Shown here one piece after another: positions 49,391-62,987 of a stretch of DNA of 64,000 nt; position 1 is the first letter of the stretch, and every line of letters starts with the position of its first letter. Under the pieces are notes generated by a model. The model did no database searches. It worked only from the letters and a program-made list of their open reading frames with translations, and was not told where the DNA came from. This DNA is from Phaseolus vulgaris (Eukaryota; Streptophyta; Magnoliopsida; Fabales; Fabaceae). The translations under genes and the position numbers were made by a program. The stretch covers positions 38,711,785-38,775,784 of the forward strand of contig NC_023759.2 in assembly GCF_000499845.2 (NCBI RefSeq). The letters run 5' to 3'.

Positions 49391-49572
49391 CTCGACAAAA
49401 AAAATATTATTATTGTTGTTAATATTTAATTTATAACTACAAATATAAATACTCACTCTCTCTTTTCCATGAGTTAAATTTGATGAAAATATTAATCACT
49501 TATTTCTTTTAAAAAGTATGGTTATTTTGAGAATGAGAGAAAGAGACAGAAAAGTAAAGAAAGGTATTGCAT

Positions 49573-52144
49573 ATGCAACTATGCGGCATGTCTCTGGGAC
49601 GCTCCATTCCCACCAAAACGCCATTGGAGCGCAACTCAACTTCTCAGTCTTCTGACTCTGACGTATTTGCTTCCTTCCGTTTCCGTGGCACCGTGATGAA
49701 GCGCAACCACCGTTTCAAACGGGTGGCCAAATCCAGATTACCGGTTCAAAAAACCGAACCGGTTCGAGAAACCGAACCGGTTCGGCGTTCGCTCCCCGTC
49801 AAACCCAACCCATCTACAGAACCAAACACTTCTCCGGTTGAAATGAAAATCTTGCCACGCGATTTCTTCCAAATCGATGCCCTGGACCTTGCCCCACGTT
49901 TACTGGGAAAGTTTCTTCGCCGAGACGACGTCGTTCTTCGGATCACCGAGGTATACTGTTATCATTACGAATCTTGCAACTTTGTCGTTTAGCTTTATTG
50001 TGATTTAACGCGGAATCAGTGGCAGACAGGTTGAAGCATATAGACCAGACGACTCGGCTTGTCACGGTCGTTTTGGCGTCACTTCAAGAACTGCCCCTGT
50101 TGTAAGATTGCACCTTTATTCTCACCTTGAATCTCTAATGCTAATTAAGGTTGTCTAGAGTAAGATTGGTATGTGTTTGTGTTCTATTTTGCAGTTTGGA
50201 GCTGGTGGGCATGCCTATGTTTATCTTTGCTATGGTCTTCACATGATGTTGAATGTGGTGGCCGATAAGGAAGGAGCTGGCGCTGCTGTTTTGATACGCT
50301 CTTGTGCTCCAATTAGTGGTAATGTGAAAAACTGTATATAGCTTATTCATAGTTACTATGAAATGAACCATTCTGTTGCGTGTTGTGTCGTAACTCTAAG
50401 GCCACTTCGTTAGATTTTTGTGTTATCGATTCAGTTTATGAATGAATCAAGGGATAAACTGTGATTAGGTATTCTTGGTCGTTCAAGTGACTTCTTATAG
50501 GGAGTGTATTCTTCAAGCTATCTAATAAAGGGAAAGAAAACAAAATCTTTGAGAGATGGGCGAGTATTGGTTTTGTTGGCTGCAAAAGAATTAATCATCA
50601 CAAGCTTGTAAATTCTTTTGGCTTATTTTGGTTGTGTACAAACTAAAGACTTTTGAGCGTCACACCGTGACTATCAATAGAAAAGGTGTGGATAAAATGT
50701 ATGTGCAACCACTCTTGTTAATCTACAGCAAGAAGCTGGCTAGCCTGTTGAAAAGGTGAGGGTTTTAGTACGAGTTCAGCATTGTTGTTACAACTTAACT
50801 TGCAATAACATATCATTCTTTTTTCCCTTCTGGCCCAAAGACTACAATCCTCTGTACTTTCATTCATTATAAGCTTGCATCAAATTATTTGTAGATTTAT
50901 TTTATAATATTGGACAATGTTACAGGACTGGATGTCATTCAACAGCGCCGAGGTCTGAAAACTGAGAAACCTATACTTCTTACTGGTCCTGGGAAGGTTA
51001 GTTCTTTTCCTTTCCTCCTGTTCATCTGTTTTAGATGCTTAAGGAAAGATGTTTCGGTTAAAAGTTTTGCACTGCCATTTGATTTATCAAGTTAAAGATA
51101 TCTACATTCGAGTGCTTACCATCAACTATCAATATACGCTTGTTCATAAAATAGTAAAATACTAAGTAGCTGCAATGTCCAAAATGGAAAGGTAATGAGT
51201 TGAAAGCATATGGAGAGGCCTTACTCTGAATATCATAAGTGAATATGGGAGTGAGATTGCATTCTAGGCTCAATACAGACTTGTCATCTTTCTTGACAAA
51301 ATATCATTGAGATTAAAAAAAGGAGTGGAAATTGTACCTTAAGAATGTTCAGTAGATACTCGATACTACAGTATTTTAGACTTGTAAATTGCTCTTCGCA
51401 TAATCTCATGGATTATGATTTGATAAATGCTTGTTTTGGTTGCCAGTTTGTTAAGTTTAATATTTTGGCTATTTCAGAAATAGGCCGACTCTTTAAGTTT
51501 TTACAGATTGTGCTTCGACTCCTAAGTGTACAGAAATCTCACATGACATGATGGGTTAGAAAGGTTCAACATGTGTGAAATTTAGTTTCTATTTGCACAA
51601 CTTTCTGGTATATAACAGAATTACTGTTTATCATGACCATTATAAGTGAGATTCTTGCTAGAAGGGAAAAGTTAGGAAGGATATAAAGGGTAGGAGGAAA
51701 ATGGGTTCATCATTTAGTTTTTCTCCTCTTCTTGACCATTTTCCATGTTTTTATAAGGACTATTAAGATTGTTGAAAGTGACAATTTTTTCTTCTGAAAT
51801 GTCCCTCCTTAGTTTTTTAAAATAAGAATAATGTGAATGTTCTCCCAAATCTTAGGTTGGTCAGGCATTGGGTTTATCGACAGAATGGTCCAACCATCCT
51901 CTCTATACACACGGTAAGCCAAGAAGTTGCATTCTGAAATGTATATCCATTTGTTTTTTCAAAACTAAGAAGTGTGTGTGATGCAGGTGGTTTGGAGCTC
52001 TTAGATGGTCCTGAGCCGGAAAACATATTGGTAGGTCCACGTGTTGGTATCCAATATGCTTTGGCAGAGCATGTGAATGCATTGTGGAGATTTGCCATTG
52101 CAGGTACCCCTTGGATTAGTGCTCCCAAAAACACTCTGAAATAG
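49573..52144 (+). CDS. MAG: DNA-3-methyladenine glycosylase (AAG/MPG family)
   Basis: Spliced model 49573-49950, 50030-50101, 50195-50318, 50926-50996, 51856-51913 and 51987-52144, all GT-AG with closed phases, 286 aa. The N-terminal 85 residues are basic and Pro-rich with a repeated TEPVR motif, probably a nuclear-targeting and DNA-binding extension. The catalytic fold starts at [20 protein letters not shown]. The catalytic Glu is Glu128 in [12 protein letters not shown], equivalent to Glu125 of human [32 protein letters not shown] and [12 protein letters not shown] are the expected pocket segments. The enzyme removes alkylated purines such as 3-methyladenine in nuclear base-excision repair. 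A second in-frame ATG at 49588 is also possible as the start. Confidence 0.94.
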
Positions 52145-55100
52145 CAGCTTAAGGGAGAAAAATGGTTTCATGGCGATTAACTGATTACGTAAATTCCCTA
52201 TGTATATTTTCACGTTAGAAATAGATTGGAAATGGGTCCTGTATCACCTTTGAACTCTACTTAAGGTATGCCAAACTTTTATCCTAAAATCTAACATAAT
52301 TTTATTTTAGCTATACTTATATAAGAGGAGTGTTGCCGACACAATCCTTCTGACACTACTATTAATGAAAAAAAAACTCATTTAGTTAGCCACACGCATA
52401 ATTATGATTTTGAATAAATTTTAACAAATAGTAAACAAATTGACTTAAGTTGTTCAACATTTTTTATTTATTTTATATATGATTTTGTTAATGGACATTG
52501 ATTATATATAATTTTAGATGTATAATTAATTTTTTAAACCAAAATTTTATGATGCATTTAATTTGTTTACTTTTGAATATGAATCTATAAGGTTTTGACT
52601 TATTGTAAAATTTGATATACTTTTCTAATATTATTTCATTTATTGTTTTAATATCATTGTTCTTGTTTAACCACTTTTCATTTACAGATATACCCTTGAA
52701 CAAGTACTTTAACCAATTTAATCATGTTTTAAAACATTTGTTCTCTGCCTCCCTCCGTATTTAGGAAGAATTGTAGAAAAAAGGAGGGAAAATAAATATT
52801 ACTGTATTTTTAATGCAAATTAATACGGGAGTGAAGTGAGCCTTACTTATTCTGCTTACAAGCGTTTTCGCATGCTCTGGTAGTAACCAAGTAGTTCAAG
52901 ACTCCATGACATAAGACATTTATTTCTTACGTTTGTCTCTGATTTTTTGTTTGAATACAAAGTGAGGAAGTAGAAAAATAAAGAAGTATATTGCAAAGTA
53001 AAATTGTTTAAACTAGAAAAAGAAGATTGAAAAGAGTGAAAAAATAGAGGAAAATTAAATTATTTGATTGATATGATATAATAAAAAATTATATGATAAT
53101 TTATTAATTTAGACAACTATCAAAATATCTTAGTATGAACGAGCATTTTAATACATCTTACTAAGTGTGTCTAAATAAATTCAATCTGTCACTGCTTTGA
53201 TTCCTGTTTAATAAATAGTGGCATATAATTTTTTTACTTCACAAAGTCCTTGGATAGTTGTGGATAGTTTATTTTTTGCTAAATACTTTCTAAAATTTAA
53301 AATTAAGTACTATTCTAACTTTTAAATTAATTTTTTAAAAATTTTAAATAAGTGTATCGAAAAAAATATATAAAAAATTAATTTTAAAGTACAAGTGACC
53401 TACTATAAGCAAGAACGAAGGAGAAAGTGCAAGTCTTCGTATCTTTCCTTGTATTTCTGAGTGGAATATTATCCCTATGGGATCCATAACATCTTTCACT
53501 CCGTTTCATCTCAAATCACTGACGAATAGTCATAGGAGGTAAAAAAGATAAACTAAGTTTCAACCCTTCACCACGTAGTCACGATTACAGTTTTCACTCT
53601 TAATCTTTTCCGACATCATCGGAAAAATATATTAAAAGAAATACAAAGGAAACCACATTAACAAAGTGAAACAAAGAGACAATCAATTTGAAGAGCCATT
53701 AATAATGTGATATGAGCTTTTACAGTATGAAGTGTTTATATTGATTACAACATAAATTTTTTCTTTTGGCACTGCTCAAAGTCTTAAATAACATCCGGAT
53801 CTGACAAATATCCCAAAACATTCTCAGAATAACAGCATTTCATAGTGATTATCTATCAATTGGTGGTCGCATTTACCGTCAATAATCATTCCTTTCACTT
53901 AAAGGATTAGGAATGTTATTATTTACACAATCTGCTGTGATGTAAAGGATGATGACGTTTTGCGAAAGCAAAATGCAGGAGACAAACTAAAAAGGAGGAA
54001 ACATATGTAGATATCAATGGCATTTTAGCTAATTGGATTCTTTTATAGCAATACAGCATTTTTCCATTAGACGAGGTTGTCTGGTTACATCGATCAAATA
54101 TTGACATGATATTTTATAGTATCAATCATGTTACACACATAAAGACAAAATACTAACATCTATAAATCTTTCTGAACGGTTTTACTTTCACCTAGACCTC
54201 TCCTAATTAGGGTTTTATTGGTCTTCTCCAGAATTTCCATTCAATTTTACAATTATCTTCTACTACAGGCATTAATCTAACTTGCTCTTAAGAATTCATT
54301 CATCTAAATCCTCTTTTGCATAGTATGCCCACTCATTCGTTAAATTATTTTCTTATTGGCCCCTTTTTCCACAATGTCCACAAAACATCAGAGGTAAATT
54401 TTTCCCTTATGCGTGAATAGTACTTTTTGGTTACAAATAATACTCAACACACTTTTCCAATATTTAGCTCAGCTAGGATTAATGAGCCTCTGCCTAAACT
54501 TGCATTCTACAAACCTCACCTTATTTCCACCACTTGAACAAAAGACATGTGCCTCTAATACTCATCTGGATAACTTGGCTTATCATATGCTCTTTGCAAG
54601 TACTAGAAACGGGAAGAGTAATATTATTTGTTGAATGGACAAAAGTGCCAGTTATCAATCTTATACAGTGATAATAGGTATTTGGTAGTGCATATGCAAC
54701 ATAGTAAGAGCATTACTAACCAAGTTGGTTTTACATCTCACCAAAGTCCAAACAACTAATTTACTACTGGAGGAGGAAAAAGGTATTGCTTCATCCACAT
54801 ATCTGTAAAAGAACAGGAATAAAAAACTATAATATCTGAATCACGAATAACATAGCTTGATTGAACTTTCATAAAGAATTCAACCTCGTGCCGGTGCAAA
54901 GATTGAGCTAACTCAAACTTAAAAAAATATTTACTTTCAACTAAACTTATAATATTGACAACAAAATTCCAAAAAGCACTATAATTTTATCAACTAGTCA
55001 ATTGCTTTAACTGGAGTTTTGTCCAGCATCTTTATGCCAAGTTAGAAACAATATCACAGGTTGGCGAAACAAAATATCGGTTTAACAGTCAGCAGCAGCT

Positions 55101-56150
55101 TAATGATACCAAAACTGAAAATATCAGCTGCTTAAGTAGGCTGCCATTGAGTACCCTCTATAATAATTCATTCCCAGTACATTGTACACTATCACAACCT
55201 TTTCAAGCACCTAAAGTTGCTTGATTCCCCTCCAATATTTTCAGCCAAACCAGCAATTTCCTACTAAACATTCAGCAGTTCTAATGAGTACGGATTTGTA
55301 ATAAATCTCTATAATAAAGAACTCTTTAACCAAGTTTCCGTCACCCAGTTTTCAAAAAGTTGAAATATGACCACTATTAATACTTGAGTATATGTCAAAT
55401 CGATTATTCAACTCAAGCTCTTTTCATTTATGGGTAAGTACTATTAATGAAATAACAAAATGAGATTTCACTCTTCAACACTAGAAGAGACGGAGCAAAA
55501 AGAAAATAAAAAAGAAGCTCTTTCATGTTACCTTAGAGACAGGTATAAAGTATAACGATTGCATGGTAAGCATCTTGCTACTTGATTCACATGTGACTTT
55601 ATATTAACTGCCACAAGGCAAAAAAACTCAAGCACTCTGCAGAGTGGGAAGAGATAGTAAACCAGAAGAAATACACAAGAATGCAAAAACTAGATTTTCC
55701 GACCACCTTCATTCAACCAGAATCTAAGATACATATGAACAATCTCCGAAAGCACAGCTTGCAAAATTTGCCCAAAACAATAGCTAAATCATTAGATATT
55801 CAGATACTTACGTCTGTACTACTCACATCGTGCATCCAATCAAATAGTAATAGCTTCATATCTGCAACAAACAATCTTGCAAATCACAAAATGTGTCTAC
55901 CTGTAGAGAAGGAGGAGGTCACATTCTCCATAGAAAACATAAAGAAAAAATAAATTGAGGAAGTCAAGGTTTTCAACATACCTATGGTCAAATAATGACC
56001 CATGGAATGGTTGGTCCAAAGGAAGTTAGCAACAATAGAATTGTTCCACTCAAACACACAATGGAAGTTAGCTGGTCGCAAAGCTTTTAATGCCGTGTCC
56101 TTATGAAGAAACGATGCTCAGCCTGACCCTCAGCCTTATTCACAATTTTT
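52145..56150. other. intergenic between the glycosylase and GCP3 genes
   Basis: AT-rich in the first half. From about 53400 the composition is less extreme and the DNA might include 3' sequence of the minus-strand GCP3 transcript. The longest frames (54413-54634, 55681-55953) have no recognisable domains. Confidence 0.4.
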
Positions 56151-58785
56151 CTACATGCTAGGACACAACCGCCTATAAAACTCGTTAAAGTCAAGACGGA
56201 AAAAGAGAAATTTTAGGTCAACATGCTGCTGTACAGGCAACTGAGAAATGAAATCCTCTTGCAATGATGAATATTCCTTAGCAATTGCACCAAGATCTTG
56301 ACCCATATTTCTTAGAAATTCACCAGCACGTTGTGTTAGGGCTTTTCTCCCATCAACAATCCAGGATCCTTGCTCTGCAGTTTTATCATTCAATTGCTTT
56401 CGTGATCGTGTTTTCTTCTGGTCTCGAGAGGAAAGGGAGGATTCGGTCATTCTGAAACAAACACATGGTCAAATAACATGCGTGGCAATATATTTTTGTT
56501 ATTCAGGGGTGAATGAGTGAGAAGATTTACAAAATGAAAAAGTAAGATGAATACCTTGCTTGCAACTCATGAATACCTTCATACAATCGATCTGCACGGC
56601 TCCGAAAACGTAATATAAGATCAAATATTACAAGTAGTGACTTGTAAAGAGACTGGGAAAGGTCTCCAAGGAGAGATTTTTCTACAATAGAATGCAGATA
56701 TTTCTCATGAGCTGCAAGTAGATCATCAAGATCCTTGGCTACTTCCATCTCCGCCAAAAAATTTGACCATGATATCTCCAAAACTTCAAACATTATATAA
56801 TATTGCAAGTTTGAAATGAAGTGATTAATTTCAACCCAAAGAACCTGACAGCGCCTCAACGTTGAAACTAATTGCATCTTTACTGCATGTTCCAATCTGG
56901 TAAAGGAATTAGAAGTAATGCAGTTTGGTTTCATGGTCTTCCAGGCACCAGTAAGCGCATGTTCTACTCTTCTAAGCTTCCAAAGAAAATTAAAAATTCT
57001 TAAATACCTTGCCATCACAGACTCTGTGAACACTGTATCAAGTGGAACTCTTGCATCATATTCCAATGAAAATACATCCCAGCCCCTATCACCGCTCTCA
57101 TGTGGCATCATTTTAACCCTGAGCCTATCCAAAATGTCAGGATCGTCATACTGAGCATTAGATGCCCTAATTGCAGTTTCCAGCAATCCCGAAAGTTTGA
57201 AAGAGCTAATAGTGTTAGCTGGCTCAGAAAGCTCAGGCCCCACAATATCCATCAGATACTGCACAAAATCACCTTGGCCAAGCAACAAATACTGCTTAAT
57301 TGCAAGACAGTGTTCTTTGAACTTGTACCTCGTGAAAATCACATCCAACAAATGCTTGTCAATCCTTTTTGCAGCTTTATCTACCAAAAACTCAAGGGTA
57401 TCCGTTTCCCCGTATCCAAAACCACCTCTTCTTGCTGTCACTTCATTATCAGTGATAACCTCAGTCGCAGCATCCGCCCAACCACGGTCCTCACAACAAA
57501 CGCGAAGAAAATTAATCGACTTGCCAGTCCTCAAGATCCTCTGCGCAAGTGAAGGCGGAATGAACAAAGGAAGCATCGCATGATGAAGACTATACCCTTC
57601 TCTCCAAAGTGACTCAGCCTTAACAGGCTGCCCAACAATAAAAAACTCAGCAAATATATCCTCCAACTCTCCTTCCAAAACCCATCTCCTCACCATCTCA
57701 AACAGCGAAGAACACACTCTCTGCAGCAACCTCCTCATAAACTCATGAACCAACGGATCACCATGCTGTGCGTGCAAATGAATCGCCCCCGCCATAGCCC
57801 CGCCGCGCAAAACCCTACACTTCTCAACCAAATCCGCCATCAGCCTCATCTTCACCATTGGCTCAGCCAACCAAACCGCCAATCTCCTCAGCGATAGGTA
57901 GTTCTCAGAACTCGCAGATTCGGACACCAAAGGAATCGGGTTCGAAGCCTGAGCCTCAAGAACCGCCAATAACTTATAGTACTCACTTAACTCATCCTGC
58001 AAAGCGGAACAAAAAGCTTGCCCCACAGTTCCCACATCTTCATTGGGAAACCGATCCATACTCTGCGAAATGTAACCACTAACCTTCCGAAACAAAACAC
58101 CCAATTCACAAAGGTTATGAACCATACTCCTAGTAGCTCTCGGAACCCTAACCGAATCGGGTATCACATAACGGTTACTCTCACTCTCGAATTTCACAAA
58201 CCTACCATCGACCCCCTGGCAAGCATAGAGCACGTCCGTGACGATAACCTCTTCCGACACCTCGTTTTCTTCCTTGACCAAATCCACGAACTCGCGAAAC
58301 GCGACGTCGCGGCGGTTCTCAGGATCCTTGGAGACAAGTAAAACGCCGTTACTCCAGCCTTTGTTTGAAGCGGGTTCGGAGAAAGCGAGATTGGGCAAGA
58401 GAGGTGTGGTGGTGGCGACGGCGGCGGTCTTGTTCCGATCTTCGGAGATGATTTTGAGGAGGTAGATGACGGCCCATTTATTGTTGACGCTTTGGGCTTT
58501 GGAGGCGAATTTAGAGAAGAGGTCGGCAAAGGATAGGGCATCCGCAGAGCGGGCGTTGGTGGCGAGGTGGCGCTTGATGGAGTCGGCAATGGCGGCTGCG
58601 TCCGGGGCGACGGAGGGAGTGAGGCGGCTGGAGAGGATGCGGAGGGCGTAGCGGAGAGAGTTGCGGAATTCGGGGGAGTTAGGGTTTAGCGGCGGAGAAT
58701 TGGATGGAAGGTTCTGGGAGAGCAACCGGTGGACCAACTCCTTCACCAGATCTGGAAGCTTCTGCTGGTCTTCTTCTTCCTCCAT
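56151..58785 (-). CDS. GCP3: gamma-tubulin complex component 3 (GCP3/SPC98)
   Basis: Two exons, complement of 56151-56451 and 56555-58785, joined by a 103-bp GT-AG intron, 843 aa, close to the length usual for plant GCP3. The first 190 residues are the variable N-terminal part. The GCP N-terminal (grip1) domain follows with FVDLVKEENEVSEEV, TDVLYACQGVDGRF and LAVLEAQ, then HGDPLVHEFM. The GCP C-terminal, gamma-tubulin-binding domain has LLLGQGDFVQYLMDIV, YLRIFNFLWKLRRVEHAL, RLEHAVKMQL and HFISNLQYYIMFEVLE, ending FLFFRLDFNEFYRRL. GCP3 with GCP2 and gamma-tubulin forms the small complex that nucleates microtubules at the nuclear envelope and cortex. No defect seen. Confidence 0.96.
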
Positions 58786-60976
58786 CCTTCTGCTTCTTCA
58801 CCAACAAACTTTTCCTTTTTCTGTTAATTTTCTCGATGGAGTGAGTGGAAAATAGGAGTGTTTTTTGATTTGTTATGGGCGGGGAAATGAAACGCAAATG
58901 CAAATGCAAAAATGCTTTTAGCGTGATACCCTTTATTTTTTTTTTTAAATGAAACCTCAATCTCTCAACTCAAGAACACTATCTCATCACTCAAATTGCA
59001 AATCTCCGATTCAATCTCCTCTTCATATTTTTTTTTTTCCTTTTTTTTTTCTTACAGAGTGAATCTTCGATCTTTCTTAACAATTTTTTCTGATTCAAGA
59101 ACCATCAATTAACTAGCTCTTCTATTCAACACAACAACAACAAAAACTTGGAATGCAATTTTAATTCGCTGCGATAATAAAGCTTTTTTTCTTTTTCAGT
59201 TTGGTCTGTGGTTAAGTTAGGTATGAATTTGATTCAAATAAAGAATTTAATTTAAATAGAATCATAATATAGACAAATTACAGTATTATTTAAATATTTT
59301 CTCACGCTTTCCCTTTTAATGATTGGTTTTGTATTAAGTTCTGAATTTGCAGTTACTTAAATGTTTAGAACAATTATTTTTGTGGTTAATAGGAATATTA
59401 TTTCACTCCAATAAAATTGTTTCTACTTTTCTCATCACAAACATTTATAATAATATATAAAAAAATATGGTCCTGTATAATATGTTTAATGACTTTTGTA
59501 ATAATTACTTTAAAAAATATATAATTAGAGTAAAAATCCAAAAATCTATGCTTAATCACACTGTATCCTTTTATCTTTCCGGTTTTCACCATTTTTTTCA
59601 TCTGCTTTTTCTTTAAACATTTTGCTACTTTTTATCCACCAAAAAATTGTTTCCTTTTTCTCCGTCAAATAGTGACCAAAATTACAATTGGATAGATAAT
59701 TTAATCATACTTTTTATTACTATTAAAAATGTATCTTATATCATGATCAAATCAATTTTATAATTTAAAAATGTCACAGTTGAAAATGGTAAATTGTATC
59801 GTAATTAATTTTATATCAATTAAAAGAATGATATTTACCTTGATTAAATTTTTTTAATTAAAAAGTAATTACTTGTGTTTTTCTCCGTTCCGTGTATAGT
59901 TTATTGACACAGGCCTAACAATCTATAAAACAAGATAAAAATAACTTTGTATTGAGTATTTATTCTTTATACATAGAAACAAATTTCCATAGGGTGTAAT
60001 ATGCAATGAAAACTCATTCCATTAAGCATATTTCTTCACACAAATAAAAGGAAATATATATAGTGAAAATAGGGTGAGAATATGCTGATTTTTTATTTTT
60101 TTTTGTGTTTTGTTTGTTGTAGATGAAAATTCTTCTTGCACCCATGTTTTCTTCACACTTTTACTTTTGATAAAAAAAAACACTTTTTTTTTCTACTCTC
60201 TCACACTTCCTCATTTGTGCGTTTTTCTCCAAAGCATATGTAATCATTCTCCTATGTTTGTCCTTACATTTTTTGTTAGAAAGTACTTCCAAACCCCTTT
60301 GCCAGAGATAAGAACTCTCTTAGATAGTCACTCTGCCAGTTAGAGAGGTAGGTAAATCCTAAATGTTGACATTTTTGTAAAAGAATACAATGTTAAATGC
60401 ATTCAACAATTTATCTAAATTAGGGTGTGTCCAAATAACATTAATGACAACCTATAAAGACTCGTTACACATACTCTAGTGAATATATTTGTTAGGTTCT
60501 AGCAACATTATTAGTTATTGCATTTCAATTCTAGATCCCCTCAGTGGTCTCCTGTATGCAAATTTGGCATTGTACACTTGTTTTATTGTTGTGACATTCT
60601 CCTCACTATTTCTTTCAAAGTATATAATATGTTTGTCGACTTCAGTAGACTTTCAATCATGTCAACATCCATGAAATGTTCATTCACTTTTAATCTGCCA
60701 ACATAGAGGTGACCAACTAATATCTCAACTATTTTATGATTATGATTGTTACATATTACCTTTAATACTCAACATTTTTTATTGCGAACATGTTTATCCT
60801 GCAATTTAGAAGAATTATCACATTTTCTTGTACTAGTTACAATCACCTTCAAATCGTGTTTTTATTTTATAATAGTTACCACTCATTTCACAAGCTAACA
60901 ATACATATGTTTTTCTTTCATGTTGTCCATTTCTTTTGTTAGATCTAATTATGACAATCACAAAACTAAGTCGAAA
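58786..60976. other. upstream of GCP3, AT-rich intergenic
   Basis: The first 200 bases are the probable 5' UTR and promoter of GCP3. Pyrimidine-rich tracts and poly-T runs follow at 58935-59050, with a short (CAA)n run at about 59131. No other gene recognised. Confidence 0.45.
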
Positions 60977-61683
60977 TGATGACAAAAGGTCAAGCTTAGG
61001 ACCAACCACTAGGTCAATGACAAGGAAGATTCAAGAAGACTAAGACTCTACTACTAATGCTAGAGACATCCTTCTATATATGTTTAAAAATGCCATAACC
61101 TAGTGTAGTTTCTCTAGAACAAAATTTATTTTCTTGCTAAAAGTAGAATAGGAAAATTAGTTGTAAATTTTTCTTATTTGTAATTAGGGTTGAGTTAGGC
61201 ATCTAAAAATAATCTAGATTAAATTAGGGTTTCATTAAGACTCCTAATTTAAACTAGGTCGATCATTAGTCACATGAAGCACACCTAGTCATGCTTGCAA
61301 TGTGACTTCATTTTAGGTGCCAATTTCAAAGCCTTGCTATTTGAATTTTCCCACTCTTTTCTTGTAACCTTGGTCGAACCTCACAGCTATATAATGGGGT
61401 GCTTGGCTATTGAATTAATAAGATCAATTTTGGAGTGTTATGCTGCCAAGTTGCTAGCCTACTCACTCTTTTGTCTAAACCTCTCTAGGATAAACACCTT
61501 TGGTCTTCTTCTTCACCTCTCCAAGTGATATGGCCCAACCAATCACTCTTTCTACTCTTCATGCACCTTCAAGGAATTCATAGCTCCATTGGAGTCATCC
61601 TTCCTCCATTACATCCATCAAGCTTCTGTCAACTCCATCAAAATCCCAAGAACTCAATTCGGCAATGAAGACATACATTATCA
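60977..61683 (+). repeat. candidate 5' LTR
   Basis: It would begin TGATGACAAAAGG and end ATTATCA. A TATA-like TATATAATGG is at about 61389. The right edge is fixed by the primer site; the left edge is a guess that needs the 3' LTR for confirmation. Confidence 0.45.
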
Positions 61684-61685
61684 TT

Positions 61686-61697
61686 TGGTATCTAGAG
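61686..61697 (+). other. primer-binding site (initiator tRNA-Met type)
   Basis: TGGTATCTAGAG resembles the TGGTATCAGAG primer site with one inserted T. Confidence 0.6.
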
Positions 61698-62987
61698 TCT
61701 TGGTTCTTCGAGAGATAAGTGCCTTCTCTTCTTTTATTTTTTTTGTGTGTTGTGTTTAATTCCGTGTTGTTCATCATTTTCTGAATTTTCTTGTTGTTTT
61801 TAATTTCAATTTCATGATATGTTATTATTTTAAATTTTCTGTTCGGTTAATTTTATTCAATTGTTCTTGAACATTCCAGTTTTCAATTTGTTTTAGGATC
61901 CTAATTATTAAGTTGTATTGTTTTTATTTTTATTTGAGTCTTCTTGATATTTCAATCGGTGTAAATTTGAGTCATTTTAATTTTTGAACTCATTCAAGTA
62001 TTGTCTAAGTCATGTTCATCCAAAATTGTCATCAATCCCATGTAATACTTTTGATGTTTTTGGTTGTTTGATTTAATTTGAATATGAGTTTAATTTTGAA
62101 TTTGAGCTTTGGTGCATTTTTATTTTTCCAGATTCGAGTTCATACTTGTTGTTAGTTCCATACAAGTTCAATTTCCACTCAATTCCATTATGTTTTTTGA
62201 AGTTTTCAATTTTTTTAATTCCAATTTAGGATTCCTCTGTTTTACAATTTCTGTGTTGGCTGAAAACATTTATTACAATTAATTGTGTTGGTGAAAAATT
62301 GTGAAATTCTGAATTTAATTACATTGATGTGTTAAGAAAAAGTGAAAAAAACTATTACATCAAAAAAATAATTTTGAATTGCTTTGGTGAGTTGTGGAGC
62401 TGAAAATTTTTGGTGCAAGCCACATTGCTAAAGAGGTAAATATGAGTACCTTAGGTTGAATATGCTAAAGAGGTAAAGCAAGGGACAAAAAAAACCTTCA
62501 CAAAAAAATTATACACAAATTCGAAACGAGCTACAAGTGGTGGAGTGCATCAAATAGGCATTTAATTTTTAGTGCTAAAAATTATTGACCTAATTTTCAT
62601 TGTATTTCTTTTGAGTTGTAATTATTAAACTTTGATTACTTAGTGGATTAATTTCGTTTTAGTTTGGTAGGTGTGTCTTTAAGGTTCAAAGTGTCATGAA
62701 GCCTCACCTAGGAACTGTCTTTAAATCTTTCCAGTTAGCAAATTTCAATTGTGTTTTTTATTGCTTTGCATATTTTTCTTGCATAAAATTTTTTGTTTTC
62801 ATGCTTTTTTATGCTCTAAGTAAATTGCTTAGAGAAAGATTTGTGAAGGTGTTGTGGGATAGTATCTGGCAAGGAAAGGCTTGGTACTTAAGAGATCCTA
62901 ATGATCAACCTCCCTTTCCTGGGAAATTACCTACTTTACTCCACCTATTTTTCTTTTAGGGAATTACTTTTAACACAAAACTCTAAC

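Larger units (their letters stand above)
47370..49566. other. AT-rich region built of diverged duplicates
   Basis: About 47360-47900 and 48950-49400 are two diverged copies in the same orientation carrying the hAT fragments. Between them, 48600-48860 resembles the repeat at 37840-38154. No cellular gene seen. Confidence 0.45.

Noticed and set aside
57100..58651. Several plus-strand frames of 75-150 codons opposite GCP3
   Set aside because: They are shadows of the 743-codon GCP3 exon on the other strand and have no domain content.
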